A DNA stretch of 28,162 nt from an uncultured Oscillospiraceae bacterium (GCA_910577915.1 CAJTOM010000028.1:1-28162); one strand, 5' to 3'. Positions 7,801-16,522 are shown, numbered from the stretch's first letter. The notes: generated from the letters alone by a model not told the origin. Translations and numbers: made by a program.

Positions 7801-8042
7801 CGTTGTTACCTCGTTTCCTGGCGTTGCGGGATTTGTTGAAAAACAGACAGGGGGTAAGCGCGCGGACATGTTACTCGGATTCTTGGTGCCGGTCGAGCCG
7901 GTGCAGCTGCCAGCTGCATCTGCAAGTGGCTTGACCGCCACAGCAAGGGACAGTAAGCCCATTCCTGACGATGCCCCCCGGAGAGTGCCAGCTCTCCGGG
8001 GGGCATTTTGGCGGGGGTACGCATTATGGAATCATGGTCGGC
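7801..8042 (-). other. Long structured leader of the lysA-type gene
   Basis: From the predicted start near 8042, the lysA transcript would carry about 240 nt of untranslated leader. It holds a perfect 15-bp GC hairpin (7971-7985 with 7992-8006) and a smaller TGCAGC/GCTGCA hairpin at 7902-7918. From 7962 there is a stop-free frame in register with lysA. I cannot fit it to the lysine riboswitch or a T-box. On the plus strand the large hairpin is followed by TTTT, and a plus-strand frame opens at 7868 after AGGGGG. A plus-strand small RNA or peptide is therefore an alternative reading. Confidence 0.45.
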
Positions 8043-8048
8043 ATCTTT

Positions 8049-8077
8049 AACATACCACGTTCCCCTGCATTTGACAA
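8049..8077 (-). promoter_or_regulatory. lysA: Promoter of the lysA-type gene
   Basis: On the minus strand TTGTCA (8072-8077), 17 bp and TATGTT (8049-8054). The spacer contains GCAGGGGAA, repeated directly just upstream of the -35, a possible operator. A 7-bp hairpin (8078-8096) beyond the asnS stop abuts the -35. Confidence 0.65.
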
Positions 8078-8126
8078 GGGGAATTTCCGATTCCCCTGCC
8101 CGGAGTTTATTGCGTATTTATCTGCG

Positions 8127-9521
<1,395 letters not shown>

Positions 9522-9571
9522 ATCGTATCACCTATCCTCCTAAAATTGGGGGTTTTTCTCAGAATAGGAGT

Positions 9572-9600
9572 ATTATACCGCCCAAACGCACATTTTACAA
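9572..9600 (-). promoter_or_regulatory. asnS: Promoter of asnS
   Basis: On the minus strand TTGTAA (9595-9600), 17 bp and a perfect TATAAT (9572-9577) lie 51 bp upstream of the start codon. It is divergent from the pseudouridine operon promoter. Confidence 0.75.
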
Positions 9601-9674
9601 GTGCTTTTCCCGACTTCCGCCCAAACTTCCCCCGGCATTTCCTCCAAATTTTTTGCCCCACCTCTAATTTTCTC

Positions 9675-9703
9675 TTGACAATCCGCAAAGGGGTCGCTAT
9701 AAT
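9675..9703 (+). promoter_or_regulatory. Consensus promoter of the pseudouridine operon
   Basis: TTGACA (9675-9680), 17 bp and TATAAT (9698-9703) are an exact match to the sigma-A consensus. The start codon is 46 bp downstream. The short AT-rich leader (ACTTAATAAACTTTTACTTA) could hold an operator for the HTH domain of the first gene product, but I see no clear dyad. Confidence 0.9.
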
Positions 9704-9749
9704 GTAAGCACAAGATTACTTAATAAACTTTTACTTAGGAGGCGATGTC

Positions 9750-10823
9750 ATGACCCAGCGGGAACGGCAGCTCCTGCGCTGGATTGAGGAGAACCCCATG
9801 ATCACCCAGCAGGAGCTGGCAGACAAGGCGGGGATCACCCGGTCCTCGGCGGCGGTGCACATCTCCAACCTGATGAAAAAGGGACATATCGCCGGGAAGG
9901 GCTACATCCTGCGCACAGCGCCCTACGCCGTGGTGGTGGGGGGCGTGAACATGGACATCGGGGGTCGCTCCTCCGGCCCGCTGGTCCCCAGGGACTCCAA
10001 CCCCGGCCAGGTGCGGATGAGCCTGGGGGGCGTGGGGCGGAACATCGCCCACAACCTGGCCCTGCTGGGGGCGGAGGTCCACCTGCTCACCGCCTTTGGC
10101 GACGACGTGCAGGCCCAGCGGGTGGCCGCCTCCTGCGGCGAGCTGGGCATCGACATCAGCCACGCTTTGCAGGTCCCCGGCGGGGCCACCTCCACCTACC
10201 TCTACATCGCCGGGCCGGAGGGGGACATGGAGCTGGCGGTGGCGGATATGGAGATCTACGACCACGTGACCCCGGCCTTTCTCCGCTCCCGGGCCGCCCT
10301 GCTGAACAACGCCCAGCTGGTGGTGGTGGACACCAACATCCCGGAGGCGTCCATTGCCTGGCTGGCGGAGAACTGCAAGGTCCCCCTCTTCGCCGACCCG
10401 GTGTCCACCGCCAAGGCGGAGAAGCTGCGCCCCGTTCTGGGGAGGCTCCACACCCTCAAGCCCAACCGCATGGAGGCGGAGCTTTTAAGCGGCGCGGCCA
10501 TCACCGACATCCCCAGCGCGAAAAAAGCGGCCCAGCTCCTGCTGGACACCGGCCTGCGCCGGGTGTTCATCAGCATGGGGGGCGACGGCGTGCTGGCGGC
10601 GGACCACCACCAGGCGCTCCACGTTCCCTGCCTCCCGGCGGAGATGGTAAACACCACCGGCTGCGGCGACGCCTTTATGGCGGCCATCGCCTGGGCGTAC
10701 CTGGAGGGGACGGACCTGGAGGGCACCGCCCGGGCGGGCCTGGCGGCCTCGTCCATCGCCATGGAGAGCCCCGAGACCATCAACCCCGCCATGAGCGTAC
10801 AGGCGGTGCGGGAGCGCCTTTGA
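9750..10823 (+). CDS. psuK: Pseudouridine kinase, PfkB family, with N-terminal winged HTH
   Basis: A 357-residue two-part protein. Residues 1-55 are a winged helix-turn-helix (TQQELADKAGITRSSAAVHI). Residues 58-357 are a PfkB/ribokinase-fold sugar kinase, with the substrate end GGVNMDIGG (64-72), GGVGRN (93-98), and the ATP/anion-hole motif TTGCGDAF holding the likely catalytic Asp307. The substrate is inferred from psuG in the same operon: PsuK phosphorylates pseudouridine at the 5' position and PsuG cleaves the C-C glycosidic bond. The attached HTH suggests the enzyme may sense its substrate and control its own operon. SD TTAGGAGG is at 9735-9742. HTH-PfkB fusions are known in Firmicutes; autoregulation here is a guess. 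Confidence 0.87.
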   Translation: MTQRERQLLRWIEENPMITQQELADKAGITRSSAAVHISNLMKKGHIAGKGYILRTAPYAVVVGGVNMDIGGRSSGPLVPRDSNPGQVRMSLGGVGRNIAHNLALLGAEVHLLTAFGDDVQAQRVAASCGELGIDISHALQVPGGATSTYLYIAGPEGDMELAVADMEIYDHVTPAFLRSRAALLNNAQLVVVDTNIPEASIAWLAENCKVPLFADPVSTAKAEKLRPVLGRLHTLKPNRMEAELLSGAAITDIPSAKKAAQLLLDTGLRRVFISMGGDGVLAADHHQALHVPCLPAEMVNTTGCGDAFMAAIAWAYLEGTDLEGTARAGLAASSIAMESPETINPAMSVQAVRERL

Positions 10824-10835
10824 GGGGGGATGGGA

Positions 10836-11600
10836 ATGCATATCCGAACAGCCGGCGCAGAGGAGATGCTCGCCCTCTGGGGCGAGGACCCGGCCCACCC
10901 CTCGCCAACCGCCCGGTTCAACTGTGAAAACATCCGGCGCGGCAGCGCCACCCTCTTCGTCTGGGACCGGGGCGGGGCGCTGGCGGGGGAGCTGTACCTC
11001 TTCCGTTCCCTGTCCGACCCGGACTTCGCCGACGGGAAAAAACGGGCCTACCTCTGCGCCCTCCGCGTCCGGGAGGATCTGCGGGGCCGGGGGCTGGGGA
11101 CGGCCCTCATGGAGCATGTCATTGCCCAGGCCGCGCAGGAGGGCTTTTCTGCGCTCACCATCGGTGTGGAGTACTCCGAGGAGGCCAATATCCGCCTCTA
11201 CCGCCGCCTGGGGTTTACGGAGCTGGTGAAGGACTGTGTGCTTGACCCCTGCTCCATGGACGAGCACATGGATCCCGAGGCCCATACGGGGTTTCATCTG
11301 CTCCTGAAGCGGCTGTGCGCACCATCTGGGAAGGGCGCCCCAGGGACGGGGCTGACCGCTATGCGCAGCATCGGCAGGGAGCTGGAGAGAAAGCTGCGGT
11401 CCGTGGGCGTAGACTCCGCTGAGAAGCTGGCGGAGACGGGCTCCAAACAGGCCTTTTCCCTGCTCAAGCAGCGCTATCCCGGCGTCTGCCTGGTGCACCT
11501 CTACGCGCTGGAGGGTGCCGTCACGGACACGGACTACAACCGCTTATCCGAGGAGAAGAAGCGGGAGCTGAAGGAATTTTGTGACCTGTGGAAAAAGTGA
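10836..11600 (+). CDS. GNAT acetyltransferase fused to TfoX C-terminal domain
   Basis: A 254-residue two-domain protein. Residues 1-165 are a GNAT N-acetyltransferase, with the acetyl-CoA loop REDLRGRGLGTALMEHVI near 85-102 and YRRLGF near 125. After a short Gly/Ser/Pro linker, about residues 172-254 match the TfoX C-terminal domain (RSIGRELERKLRSVGVDSAE onward), a helix-hairpin-helix-like module usually found alone or in competence regulator TfoX. The substrate is unknown. The SD GAGGGGGG (10822-10829) touches an ATG at 10830 but sits 6 nt from the ATG at 10836, so the latter is preferred. The gene is 12 bp after psuK. Its presence between psuK and psuG is unexplained. Confidence 0.82.
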   Translation: MHIRTAGAEEMLALWGEDPAHPSPTARFNCENIRRGSATLFVWDRGGALAGELYLFRSLSDPDFADGKKRAYLCALRVREDLRGRGLGTALMEHVIAQAAQEGFSALTIGVEYSEEANIRLYRRLGFTELVKDCVLDPCSMDEHMDPEAHTGFHLLLKRLCAPSGKGAPGTGLTAMRSIGRELERKLRSVGVDSAEKLAETGSKQAFSLLKQRYPGVCLVHLYALEGAVTDTDYNRLSEEKKRELKEFCDLWKK

Positions 11601-11610
11601 GGGGAGAAGC

Positions 11611-12846
11611 GTGGACCATCTGTCGATATTGAAAAACTTTCTGGACGGGGAGAACCGCCTGAAGGCCTTCCCGTCCAAGCGGAAACTGCAGCTGTGCGCC
11701 GTGCGCTATCTGGCGGAGAAGTTCGAGCCCGGCAGGATCTACACCGAGCGGGAGGTCAACGGCATCCTGAACCGCTGGCACACCTTCCGCGACCCGGAGA
11801 CCCTGCGCCGGGAGCTCTATCAGAACCACTTCCTGGACCGGAAGCGGGACGGCAGCGCCTACTGGGTGGAGAGCGCGTCCCCTGTCAACAATGGAACAAC
11901 CAACCACTATCATAAGGAGGAACCAACCATGAACAAGTATCTTGACATCGCCCCCGAAGTCGCCGAGGCCCTGGCCGCCGGCAAGCCCGTGGTGGCCCTG
12001 GAGTCCACCATCATCTCCCACGGCATGCCCTACCCCAAGAATGTGGAGACCGCCCTGGAGGTGGAGAAGATCATCCGGGAGAACGGGGCCGTGCCCGCCA
12101 CCATCGCCATCATCGGCGGGCGGCTGAAGGCGGGGCTCTCCGCCGACGAGATCGAGTATTTCGGCAAGAAGGGCGCGGAGATCGCCAAGGCCAGCCGCCG
12201 GGATCTGCCCGTGCTCGTCGCCAGGGGCCAGGACGGGGCCTGCACCGTCACCACCACCATGATGATCGCCCACATGGCGGGCATCTCCGTGTTCGCCACC
12301 GGCGGCATCGGCGGCGTCCACCGGGGGGCCGAGACCACCATGGACATCTCCGCCGACCTGGAGGAGCTGGGCCAGACCCCGGTGATGGTGGTCTGCGCCG
12401 GGGCCAAGTCCATTCTGGACCTGGGCCTCACCCTGGAGTACCTGGAGACCAAGGGCGTGCCCGTCATCGGCTACGGCACCGAGGAGCTGCCCGCCTTCTA
12501 CACCCCCAAATCCGGCTTCGGCGTGGACTACCGGCTGGACACCCCCGCCGAGCTGGCGGCGGCCTTCCACGCCCAGCGGGCCATGGGCCTCAAGGGCGGT
12601 ATGCTGGTGGCCAACCCCATCCCCGACGCCTACGCCATGGACGCGGACGTGATCAGCAGCGCCATCAACCAGGCCGTAGCCGAGAGCCGCGAGCAGGGCA
12701 TCCACGGCAAGGCCACCACCCCCTTCCTGCTGGCCCGGGTGAAGGACCTCACCGGCGGCGACAGCCTGGAGAGCAACATCCAGCTGGTGTTCAACAACGC
12801 CCGGGTGGCCGCCAAGGCCGCCGCCGAGCTGGCCCGCCTGGGGTGA
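11611..12846 (+). CDS. DUF2087 domain reading in frame into PsuG, possible fusion
   Basis: From GTG 11611 (AGGGGAG at 11600-11606) a 411-residue frame runs without a stop to the end of psuG. Residues 1-95 are a DUF2087 domain: KRKLQLCAVRYLAEKFEPGR, then YTEREVNGILN and LRRELYQNHFLDRKRDGSAYW. This is a small winged-helix-like module often linked to transcription regulators. Residues 96-106 (SPVNNGTTNHYH) look like translated spacer rather than protein. A strong SD and ATG for psuG follow at 11914-11931. The sequence thus allows both a long fusion and a short PsuG from one frame. A lost stop codon of a once separate DUF2087 gene is the simplest history. Confidence 0.6.
   Translation: MDHLSILKNFLDGENRLKAFPSKRKLQLCAVRYLAEKFEPGRIYTEREVNGILNRWHTFRDPETLRRELYQNHFLDRKRDGSAYWVESASPVNNGTTNHYHKEEPTMNKYLDIAPEVAEALAAGKPVVALESTIISHGMPYPKNVETALEVEKIIRENGAVPATIAIIGGRLKAGLSADEIEYFGKKGAEIAKASRRDLPVLVARGQDGACTVTTTMMIAHMAGISVFATGGIGGVHRGAETTMDISADLEELGQTPVMVVCAGAKSILDLGLTLEYLETKGVPVIGYGTEELPAFYTPKSGFGVDYRLDTPAELAAAFHAQRAMGLKGGMLVANPIPDAYAMDADVISSAINQAVAESREQGIHGKATTPFLLARVKDLTGGDSLESNIQLVFNNARVAAKAAAELARLG
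11929..12846 (+). CDS. psuG: Pseudouridine-5'-phosphate glycosidase
   Basis: A 305-residue enzyme that splits pseudouridine 5'-phosphate to uracil and ribose 5-phosphate in the cytoplasm. Homology covers the full length: ALESTIISHGMPYP with Glu25, EIAKASRRDLPV with Lys87, and VCAGAKSILD with Lys160. These correspond by a constant offset of six to E31, K93 and K166 of the E. coli enzyme as I recall them. TTTMMIAHMAGISVFATGGIGGVHRG is the glycine-rich core, shown here by ATGGIGGVHRG. ATG 11929 has AAGGAGG 8 nt upstream, the strongest translation signal in the operon, although the upstream DUF2087 frame is continuous with it. Pairing with the PfkB kinase defines the pseudouridine catabolic pathway. 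Confidence 0.95.
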   Translation: MNKYLDIAPEVAEALAAGKPVVALESTIISHGMPYPKNVETALEVEKIIRENGAVPATIAIIGGRLKAGLSADEIEYFGKKGAEIAKASRRDLPVLVARGQDGACTVTTTMMIAHMAGISVFATGGIGGVHRGAETTMDISADLEELGQTPVMVVCAGAKSILDLGLTLEYLETKGVPVIGYGTEELPAFYTPKSGFGVDYRLDTPAELAAAFHAQRAMGLKGGMLVANPIPDAYAMDADVISSAINQAVAESREQGIHGKATTPFLLARVKDLTGGDSLESNIQLVFNNARVAAKAAAELARLG

Positions 12847-12847
12847 G

Positions 12848-13186
12848 ATGAAGCCCTTTTATGCGCCGGAGGCCCAGGGGGACGCAGTGTGGGCCCTGGT
12901 GGGCTCGCCCATGGGTCTGCTGGCGGCCTATCTGATCGCCGTGAACCTGTGGGCCCTTGGCCTGATGTGGGCCGACAAGCGCCGGGCCAAGCGGCCGGGG
13001 GCCCGGCGGGTCCGGGAGCGGACCCTGTTCCTCTCCGCCCTGCTGGGCGGGAGCCTGGGGGCGGCCGCCGGCATGCGGCTCTTCCGGCACAAGACGAAGC
13101 ACTGGTATTTCGTCTGGGGCATGCCCGCCATCCTGGCGCTCCAGATCGCCCTGGCGGTCTGGGCTGCGGTGCGGTGGATGAAGTGA
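12848..13186 (+). CDS. DUF1294 small membrane protein
   Basis: A 112-residue integral membrane protein of the DUF1294 family, identified by DKRRAKRPGARRVRERTLF, GGSLGAAAGMRLFRHKTKH and a C-terminal hydrophobic helix. Predicted membrane segments are near 20-40, 58-75 and 88-108. No function is established. The ATG is one base after the psuG stop, with GGGGTGAG immediately upstream, so the gene is co-translated with the operon. A start at ATG 12911 (MGLLAAYLIAVNLWAL) would match the usual family N-terminus better but has no SD. It is the last gene before a strong terminator. Confidence 0.82.
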   Translation: MKPFYAPEAQGDAVWALVGSPMGLLAAYLIAVNLWALGLMWADKRRAKRPGARRVRERTLFLSALLGGSLGAAAGMRLFRHKTKHWYFVWGMPAILALQIALAVWAAVRWMK

Positions 13187-13194
13187 ATCGGCGA

Positions 13195-13230
13195 GGCCGC
13201 CGGAGAAAGACTTTCTCCGGCGGCCTTTTT
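13195..13230 (+). terminator. Intrinsic terminator of the pseudouridine operon
   Basis: A 15-bp inverted repeat (GGCCGCCGGAGAAAG / CTTTCTCCGGCGGCC) is followed by TTTTT, starting 8 bp after the DUF1294 stop. Confidence 0.93.
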
Positions 13231-13255
13231 GCCCGCTCCGGCTTGCCGGCGGACC

Positions 13256-13294
13256 AAAACGAAGGAGCGCCCCGGTCTGTCGGGGCGCTCCTTC
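13256..13294 (-). terminator. Terminator of the MATE locus
   Basis: A 14-bp stem (GAAGGAGCGCCCCG / CGGGGCGCTCCTTC) with a 6-nt loop is followed on the minus strand by GTTTTGG. It lies just after the MATE stop and faces the terminator of the pseudouridine operon. Confidence 0.8.
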
Positions 13295-13316
13295 TCCTGT
13301 TTTCCGGCCCCCCGGA

Positions 13317-14693
13317 TCACGGGGCGCTCCTCTGGGCCGCCAGGATCTGCCGCTTTACCTTCCGAATGATGGGCACGGCCAGGGCCATGGACAGGATGTC
13401 GGCCACCGCCTGGACAGCGGCCACCCCCACGGCCCCCCACAGAAGGGCCATGGGGTAGACGATGGGCAGAAAGCAGGTCCCCTGCCGGGAGGTGGACAGC
13501 AGCACCGCCCCCCTGGCCTGTCCCAAACCGGCGCAGAGCATGTTGACCACCGCCACCTAGCTGTGGACCGGCGGGGCCAGGCACTGCAGGCGGATGCACA
13601 GCGCCCCGATCTCCCGCATCGCCGGGTCGGCCTCGGCAAACAGGGCGATCAGGGGCCCGGCGAAGACCGCCAGGGCCAGCCCCATGGCCGCCGCGCCGGC
13701 GGCGGCCACCCGGGCAGAGAAGCGGTAGCTCTCCAGCACCCGGTCGTACCGGCCTGCCCCCCAGTTGAAGCCGGCCACCGGCTGGAACCCGGTGCCGAAG
13801 CCCAGAATGATGCCTAAGGGGAACATCATCACCTTAGTGGACACCCCGATGCCCGCCAGCACGGAGTCGGAGATGCCGCCGGCGATGTTGTTGAGCACGA
13901 TGGCGGAGAGCACCGCCAGGCCGTTGCGAAACAGGGAGGAGGAGCCCACGCTGGCGATCTGCCCCAGGATGACCCCCGTGGGCCGGCAGCGGCGGAGGGA
14001 CAGGCGCAGCACGCTCCGGCCCGTCACGTAGGGGAAGATCAAAATGGCGAAGCTCACCAGCTTGGAGATGGCGGTGGCGATGGAGGCGCCCTTCACCTCC
14101 ATGTCCAGATAGAAGATGAAGAGGGGGTCCAGAAAGCAGTTGAGGATGCCGCCGAAGCCCATGCCCACCATGGCCAGCACCGCGCTCCCCTCCGAGCGCA
14201 GGCACTGGGTGGTCACAAAGTTGGCGGCCATGAAGGGGGCCACCAGCAGCACGTAGGCGGCGTAGTCGGCGGCGTACTGCGCACAGGTGTCGGTGGCCCC
14301 CAGCAGCCGGACCATGGGGCCCATGAAGGCCAGCCCCAGGACCATGACCGCCGCGCCGAAGCCCATGGCCAGAAAGAAGGCGGAGGACAGGGTCCGGCTG
14401 GCCTCCTCGTCCCGCCGGGCCCCCAGCAGCCGGGCGATGTAGCTGCTGGCCCCCACCGCCAGCATGGACCCGGCCATCATAATGATCTGATCCAGGGATG
14501 CATTGACGCTGACCGCCGCCGTGGCCTCCGTGCCCAGGGAGCTGACGAAGTAGGTGTCCGCCAGGTTGTAGATGGAGGTAATCAGAAAGGAGACGATGGA
14601 GGGCACGGCCATCCGGGCGATGACCGAGGGCAGGGGGGCCTCCAGCATCATGGTTTTGCGGCTGTCCTGCCGGGCGCGGTCGGCTTCTGTCAT
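13317..14693 (-). pseudogene. MATE-family efflux transporter broken by an in-frame amber codon
   Basis: The reading frame encodes a 458-residue, 12-helix MATE (Na+ or H+/drug antiporter) protein, but a TAG at 13557-13559 stops it after 378 residues. The frame continues at once with VAVVNMLCAGLGQARGAVLL to the normal family C-terminus (79 codons). Both sides align as one protein (CLAPPVHS, stop, VAVVNML). Family members usually carry a Trp here, so TGG to TAG is the likely single change. The start has GGAGGAG at 14698-14704, and the promoter and terminator are intact, so the lesion looks recent. The truncated product would lack the last two or so helices. Readthrough or a sequencing error is possible. 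Confidence 0.85.
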
Positions 14694-14758
14694 GGAGTCT
14701 CCTCCGTTCCGTCCCGTCCAGCCCGTGTCCGCAGGGCGGGTACTTGTTTAATAGATTT

Positions 14759-14787
14759 ATCTTACCCCCCTCCCGCAGCCTTGTCAA
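14759..14787 (-). promoter_or_regulatory. Promoter of the MATE gene
   Basis: On the minus strand a perfect TTGACA (14782-14787), 17 bp and TAAGAT (14759-14764), 65 bp upstream of the start codon. Confidence 0.7.
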
Positions 14788-14824
14788 TGGATGGCGCGAA
14801 AGTTTGCAAAGTTTGCCGGTCCGC

Positions 14825-14847
14825 ACGTCCGCCCCCGCCGGCGCATA
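14825..14847 (+). promoter_or_regulatory. Possible sigma-K-type promoter of dpaAB
   Basis: AC at 14825-14826 and CATAGACT at 14844-14851 are 17 bp apart and resemble the mother-cell sigma-K pattern (AC, then CATAnnnTA). The last base of the -10 does not match. No sigma-A promoter is evident on this strand before dpaA. This is a weak call, guided by the known sigma-K control of spoVF in Bacillus. Confidence 0.3.
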
Positions 14848-14871
14848 GACTGGTGCAGAGGGGGGATGTGT

Positions 14872-15729
14872 ATGAAACAAACCATTGCCGTCTTAGGCGG
14901 CGACCTGCGGCAGGTGTGGCTGGCCCGGCTTCTGCTGGAGGACGGCTGCGACGTGGTGAGCTGGGGGCTGGAGCAGGGCGGCGGGCCCAACCCCGCGCCG
15001 CTGAGCTGCGCCCTGGAGCGGGAGCTGCTGGTGCTGCCCCTGCCGGTGTGCCGGGGAGGAAACCTGCATCTGCCGCTGACGGACACCACCCTGGAGGCGG
15101 AGCAGCTGTGGCCCCGCCTGCGCTACGACCAGCTGCTGCTGGGGGGCGTCACCGGGACCCTGCCGGCCCGCTTGATGGCGGACTTCGGCCTGACGCTGCT
15201 GGACTACTACGACCGGGAGGAGACCCAGATCGCCAACGCCGTGCCCACGGCGGAGGGGGCCATCCAGCTGGCCATGGAGCGCACGGAGCGCACCGTCCAC
15301 GCCAGCCGCTGCCTGGTCATCGGCTACGGCCGCATCGGGAAGCTGCTGGCCGGCCGCCTGCATGACCTGGGGGCCCAGGTGACGGTGTCGGCCCGGCGGT
15401 ACAGCGATCTGGCCTGGATCGATGCCTGGGGGTATCAGAGCCTGCGCACCGGCGCTCTCAGGGGGGAGCTGGCGCGGTTCGACCTCATCTTCAACACGGC
15501 GCCCGCCCTCATTCTGGATGCTGCCCGGCTGGAGGAGATCCGGAAGGACTGCTTGATCCTGGATCTGGCCTCAGCCCCCGGCGGGGTGGACTTCGACGCC
15601 GCCCGCCGGCTGGGCCGGCAGGCCGTCGCCGCCACGGGCCTGCCGGGCAAGGCGGCCCCCCGCAGCGCCGCCGCCGCCATCCGGGCGAGCATCTACCACA
15701 TACTGGAAGAACGAGGTGAGCCCATTTGA
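14872..15729 (+). CDS. dpaA: Dipicolinate synthase subunit A
   Basis: A 285-residue NAD(P)-binding subunit (SpoVFA). With DpaB it oxidises the tetrahydrodipicolinate-related lysine-pathway intermediate to dipicolinic acid in the mother cell, which loads the spore core. An N-terminal Rossmann-like region (TIAVLGGDLRQVWLARLL) is followed by the catalytic NAD(P) domain with VIGYGRIGKLLAGRL (GYGRIG at 151-156) and LDLASAPGGVDF near 245. Bacillus SpoVFA is about 297 residues. The SD GAGGGGGG (14858-14865) abuts the ATG at 14866 but is 6 nt from ATG 14872, which also begins the conserved sequence. The stop overlaps the dpaB start by four bases. Its presence implies endospore formation. Confidence 0.92.
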   Translation: MKQTIAVLGGDLRQVWLARLLLEDGCDVVSWGLEQGGGPNPAPLSCALERELLVLPLPVCRGGNLHLPLTDTTLEAEQLWPRLRYDQLLLGGVTGTLPARLMADFGLTLLDYYDREETQIANAVPTAEGAIQLAMERTERTVHASRCLVIGYGRIGKLLAGRLHDLGAQVTVSARRYSDLAWIDAWGYQSLRTGALRGELARFDLIFNTAPALILDAARLEEIRKDCLILDLASAPGGVDFDAARRLGRQAVAATGLPGKAAPRSAAAAIRASIYHILEERGEPI

Positions 15730-16301
15730 GAACAGAGCGAGTGGGATTTGCGTTATGCGGCTCCTTCTGCACCCACGGGCAGGTGCTGGAGGAGCTGGAG
15801 AAGCTGTGCGGGGCCTACGAAACGGTGCTGCCCATTGTCTCCGAGGCCTGCCGGACGACGGACACCCGCTTCGGCACGGCGGAGGCCTTTCTCTCCACCG
15901 TGGAGAGGCTGACAGGACATAGGCCCATATCCTCCGTCCAGGAGGCGGAGCCCATCGGGCCCCGGAAGCTGCTGGATGTGCTGGTCATCGCCCCCTGTAC
16001 GGGGAACACCCTGGGGAAGCTGGCCTCCGGCATTACCGACACGGCGGTGACCATGGCCGCCAAGGCCCATCTGCGCAACAGCCGGCCGGTGGTGGTGGCC
16101 ATGGCCTCCAACGACGGCCTGAGCGGCGCGGCCCGGAATATCGGGGAGCTGCTGGGGCGGAAAAACTACTACTTCGTCCCCTTCGGCCAGGACGACCCGG
16201 AGAAGAAGCCCAGCTCCCTGGTTGCGGACTTCTCCCGCATCGGCGAGACCATGCAGGCGGCCCTGGAGGGCCGGCAGATACAGCCCGTGCTGCTGCGCTG
16301 A
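15726..16301 (+). CDS. dpaB: Dipicolinate synthase subunit B, flavoprotein
   Basis: A 191-residue flavoprotein-fold subunit (SpoVFB) that partners DpaA. Visible are the N-terminal strand GFALCGSFCTHGQVLEEL, VLVIAPCTGNTLGKLASGITDTA near residues 78-100 (as APCTGNTLGKL) and RPVVVAMASNDGLSGAARNI near 112. The start is TTG 15726 in a TTGA overlap with dpaA, with GAGGTGAG at 15713-15720, so synthesis of the two subunits is coupled. In Bacillus the pair is followed by asd-dapG-dapA; here it stands alone and the AT-richer accessory stretch begins directly after it. Confidence 0.93.
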   Translation: MRTERVGFALCGSFCTHGQVLEELEKLCGAYETVLPIVSEACRTTDTRFGTAEAFLSTVERLTGHRPISSVQEAEPIGPRKLLDVLVIAPCTGNTLGKLASGITDTAVTMAAKAHLRNSRPVVVAMASNDGLSGAARNIGELLGRKNYYFVPFGQDDPEKKPSSLVADFSRIGETMQAALEGRQIQPVLLR

Positions 16302-16320
16302 AAACCGGAAAAGTGGTGAA

Positions 16321-16350
16321 AGGTCCTGGAATCTGTGGATTCCAGGACCT
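16321..16350 (+). terminator. Hairpin after dpaB, probable terminator
   Basis: A perfect 13-bp stem (AGGTCCTGGAATC / GATTCCAGGACCT) with a TGTG loop lies 19 bp after the dpaB stop. The following GAGCCTGTTT is a poor T-run, so termination may be inefficient or factor-dependent. Confidence 0.6.
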
Positions 16351-16493
16351 GAGCCTGTTTACAATCTCCCCGCGCGCGTCTTGACGGCGGATTTTCCGCC
16401 CAGACTTCGTTAAAAACCCTTACAGTTGTCTCTTTTCTGTAGTGGTGTTTATCTTGGATTATATAAAAAATTTGAATGAGTCGATATGTAGCA

Positions 16494-16522
16494 TTGACAA
16501 ATATATTTTTATTTGATAGTAT
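16494..16522 (+). promoter_or_regulatory. Promoter entering the accessory stretch
   Basis: TTGACA (16494-16499), a 17-bp AT-only-like spacer and TAGTAT (16517-16522). It would transcribe the 37-codon ORF and, by readthrough, the secreted-protein gene 300 bp downstream. Confidence 0.7.

Noticed and set aside
7801..8042. Lysine riboswitch upstream of the lysA-type gene
   Set aside because: The conserved L-box core sequences are not found. The stems present do not form its five-helix junction as far as can be judged by eye.
9522..9571. T-box leader for asnS
   Set aside because: The predicted transcript start is only about 45 nt from the ATG, too short for specifier and antiterminator domains.
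13557..13559. Pyrrolysine or other amber recoding in the MATE gene
   Set aside because: MATE proteins have Trp, not a special residue, at this site, and nothing else in the window uses in-frame TAG. A point mutation is simpler.
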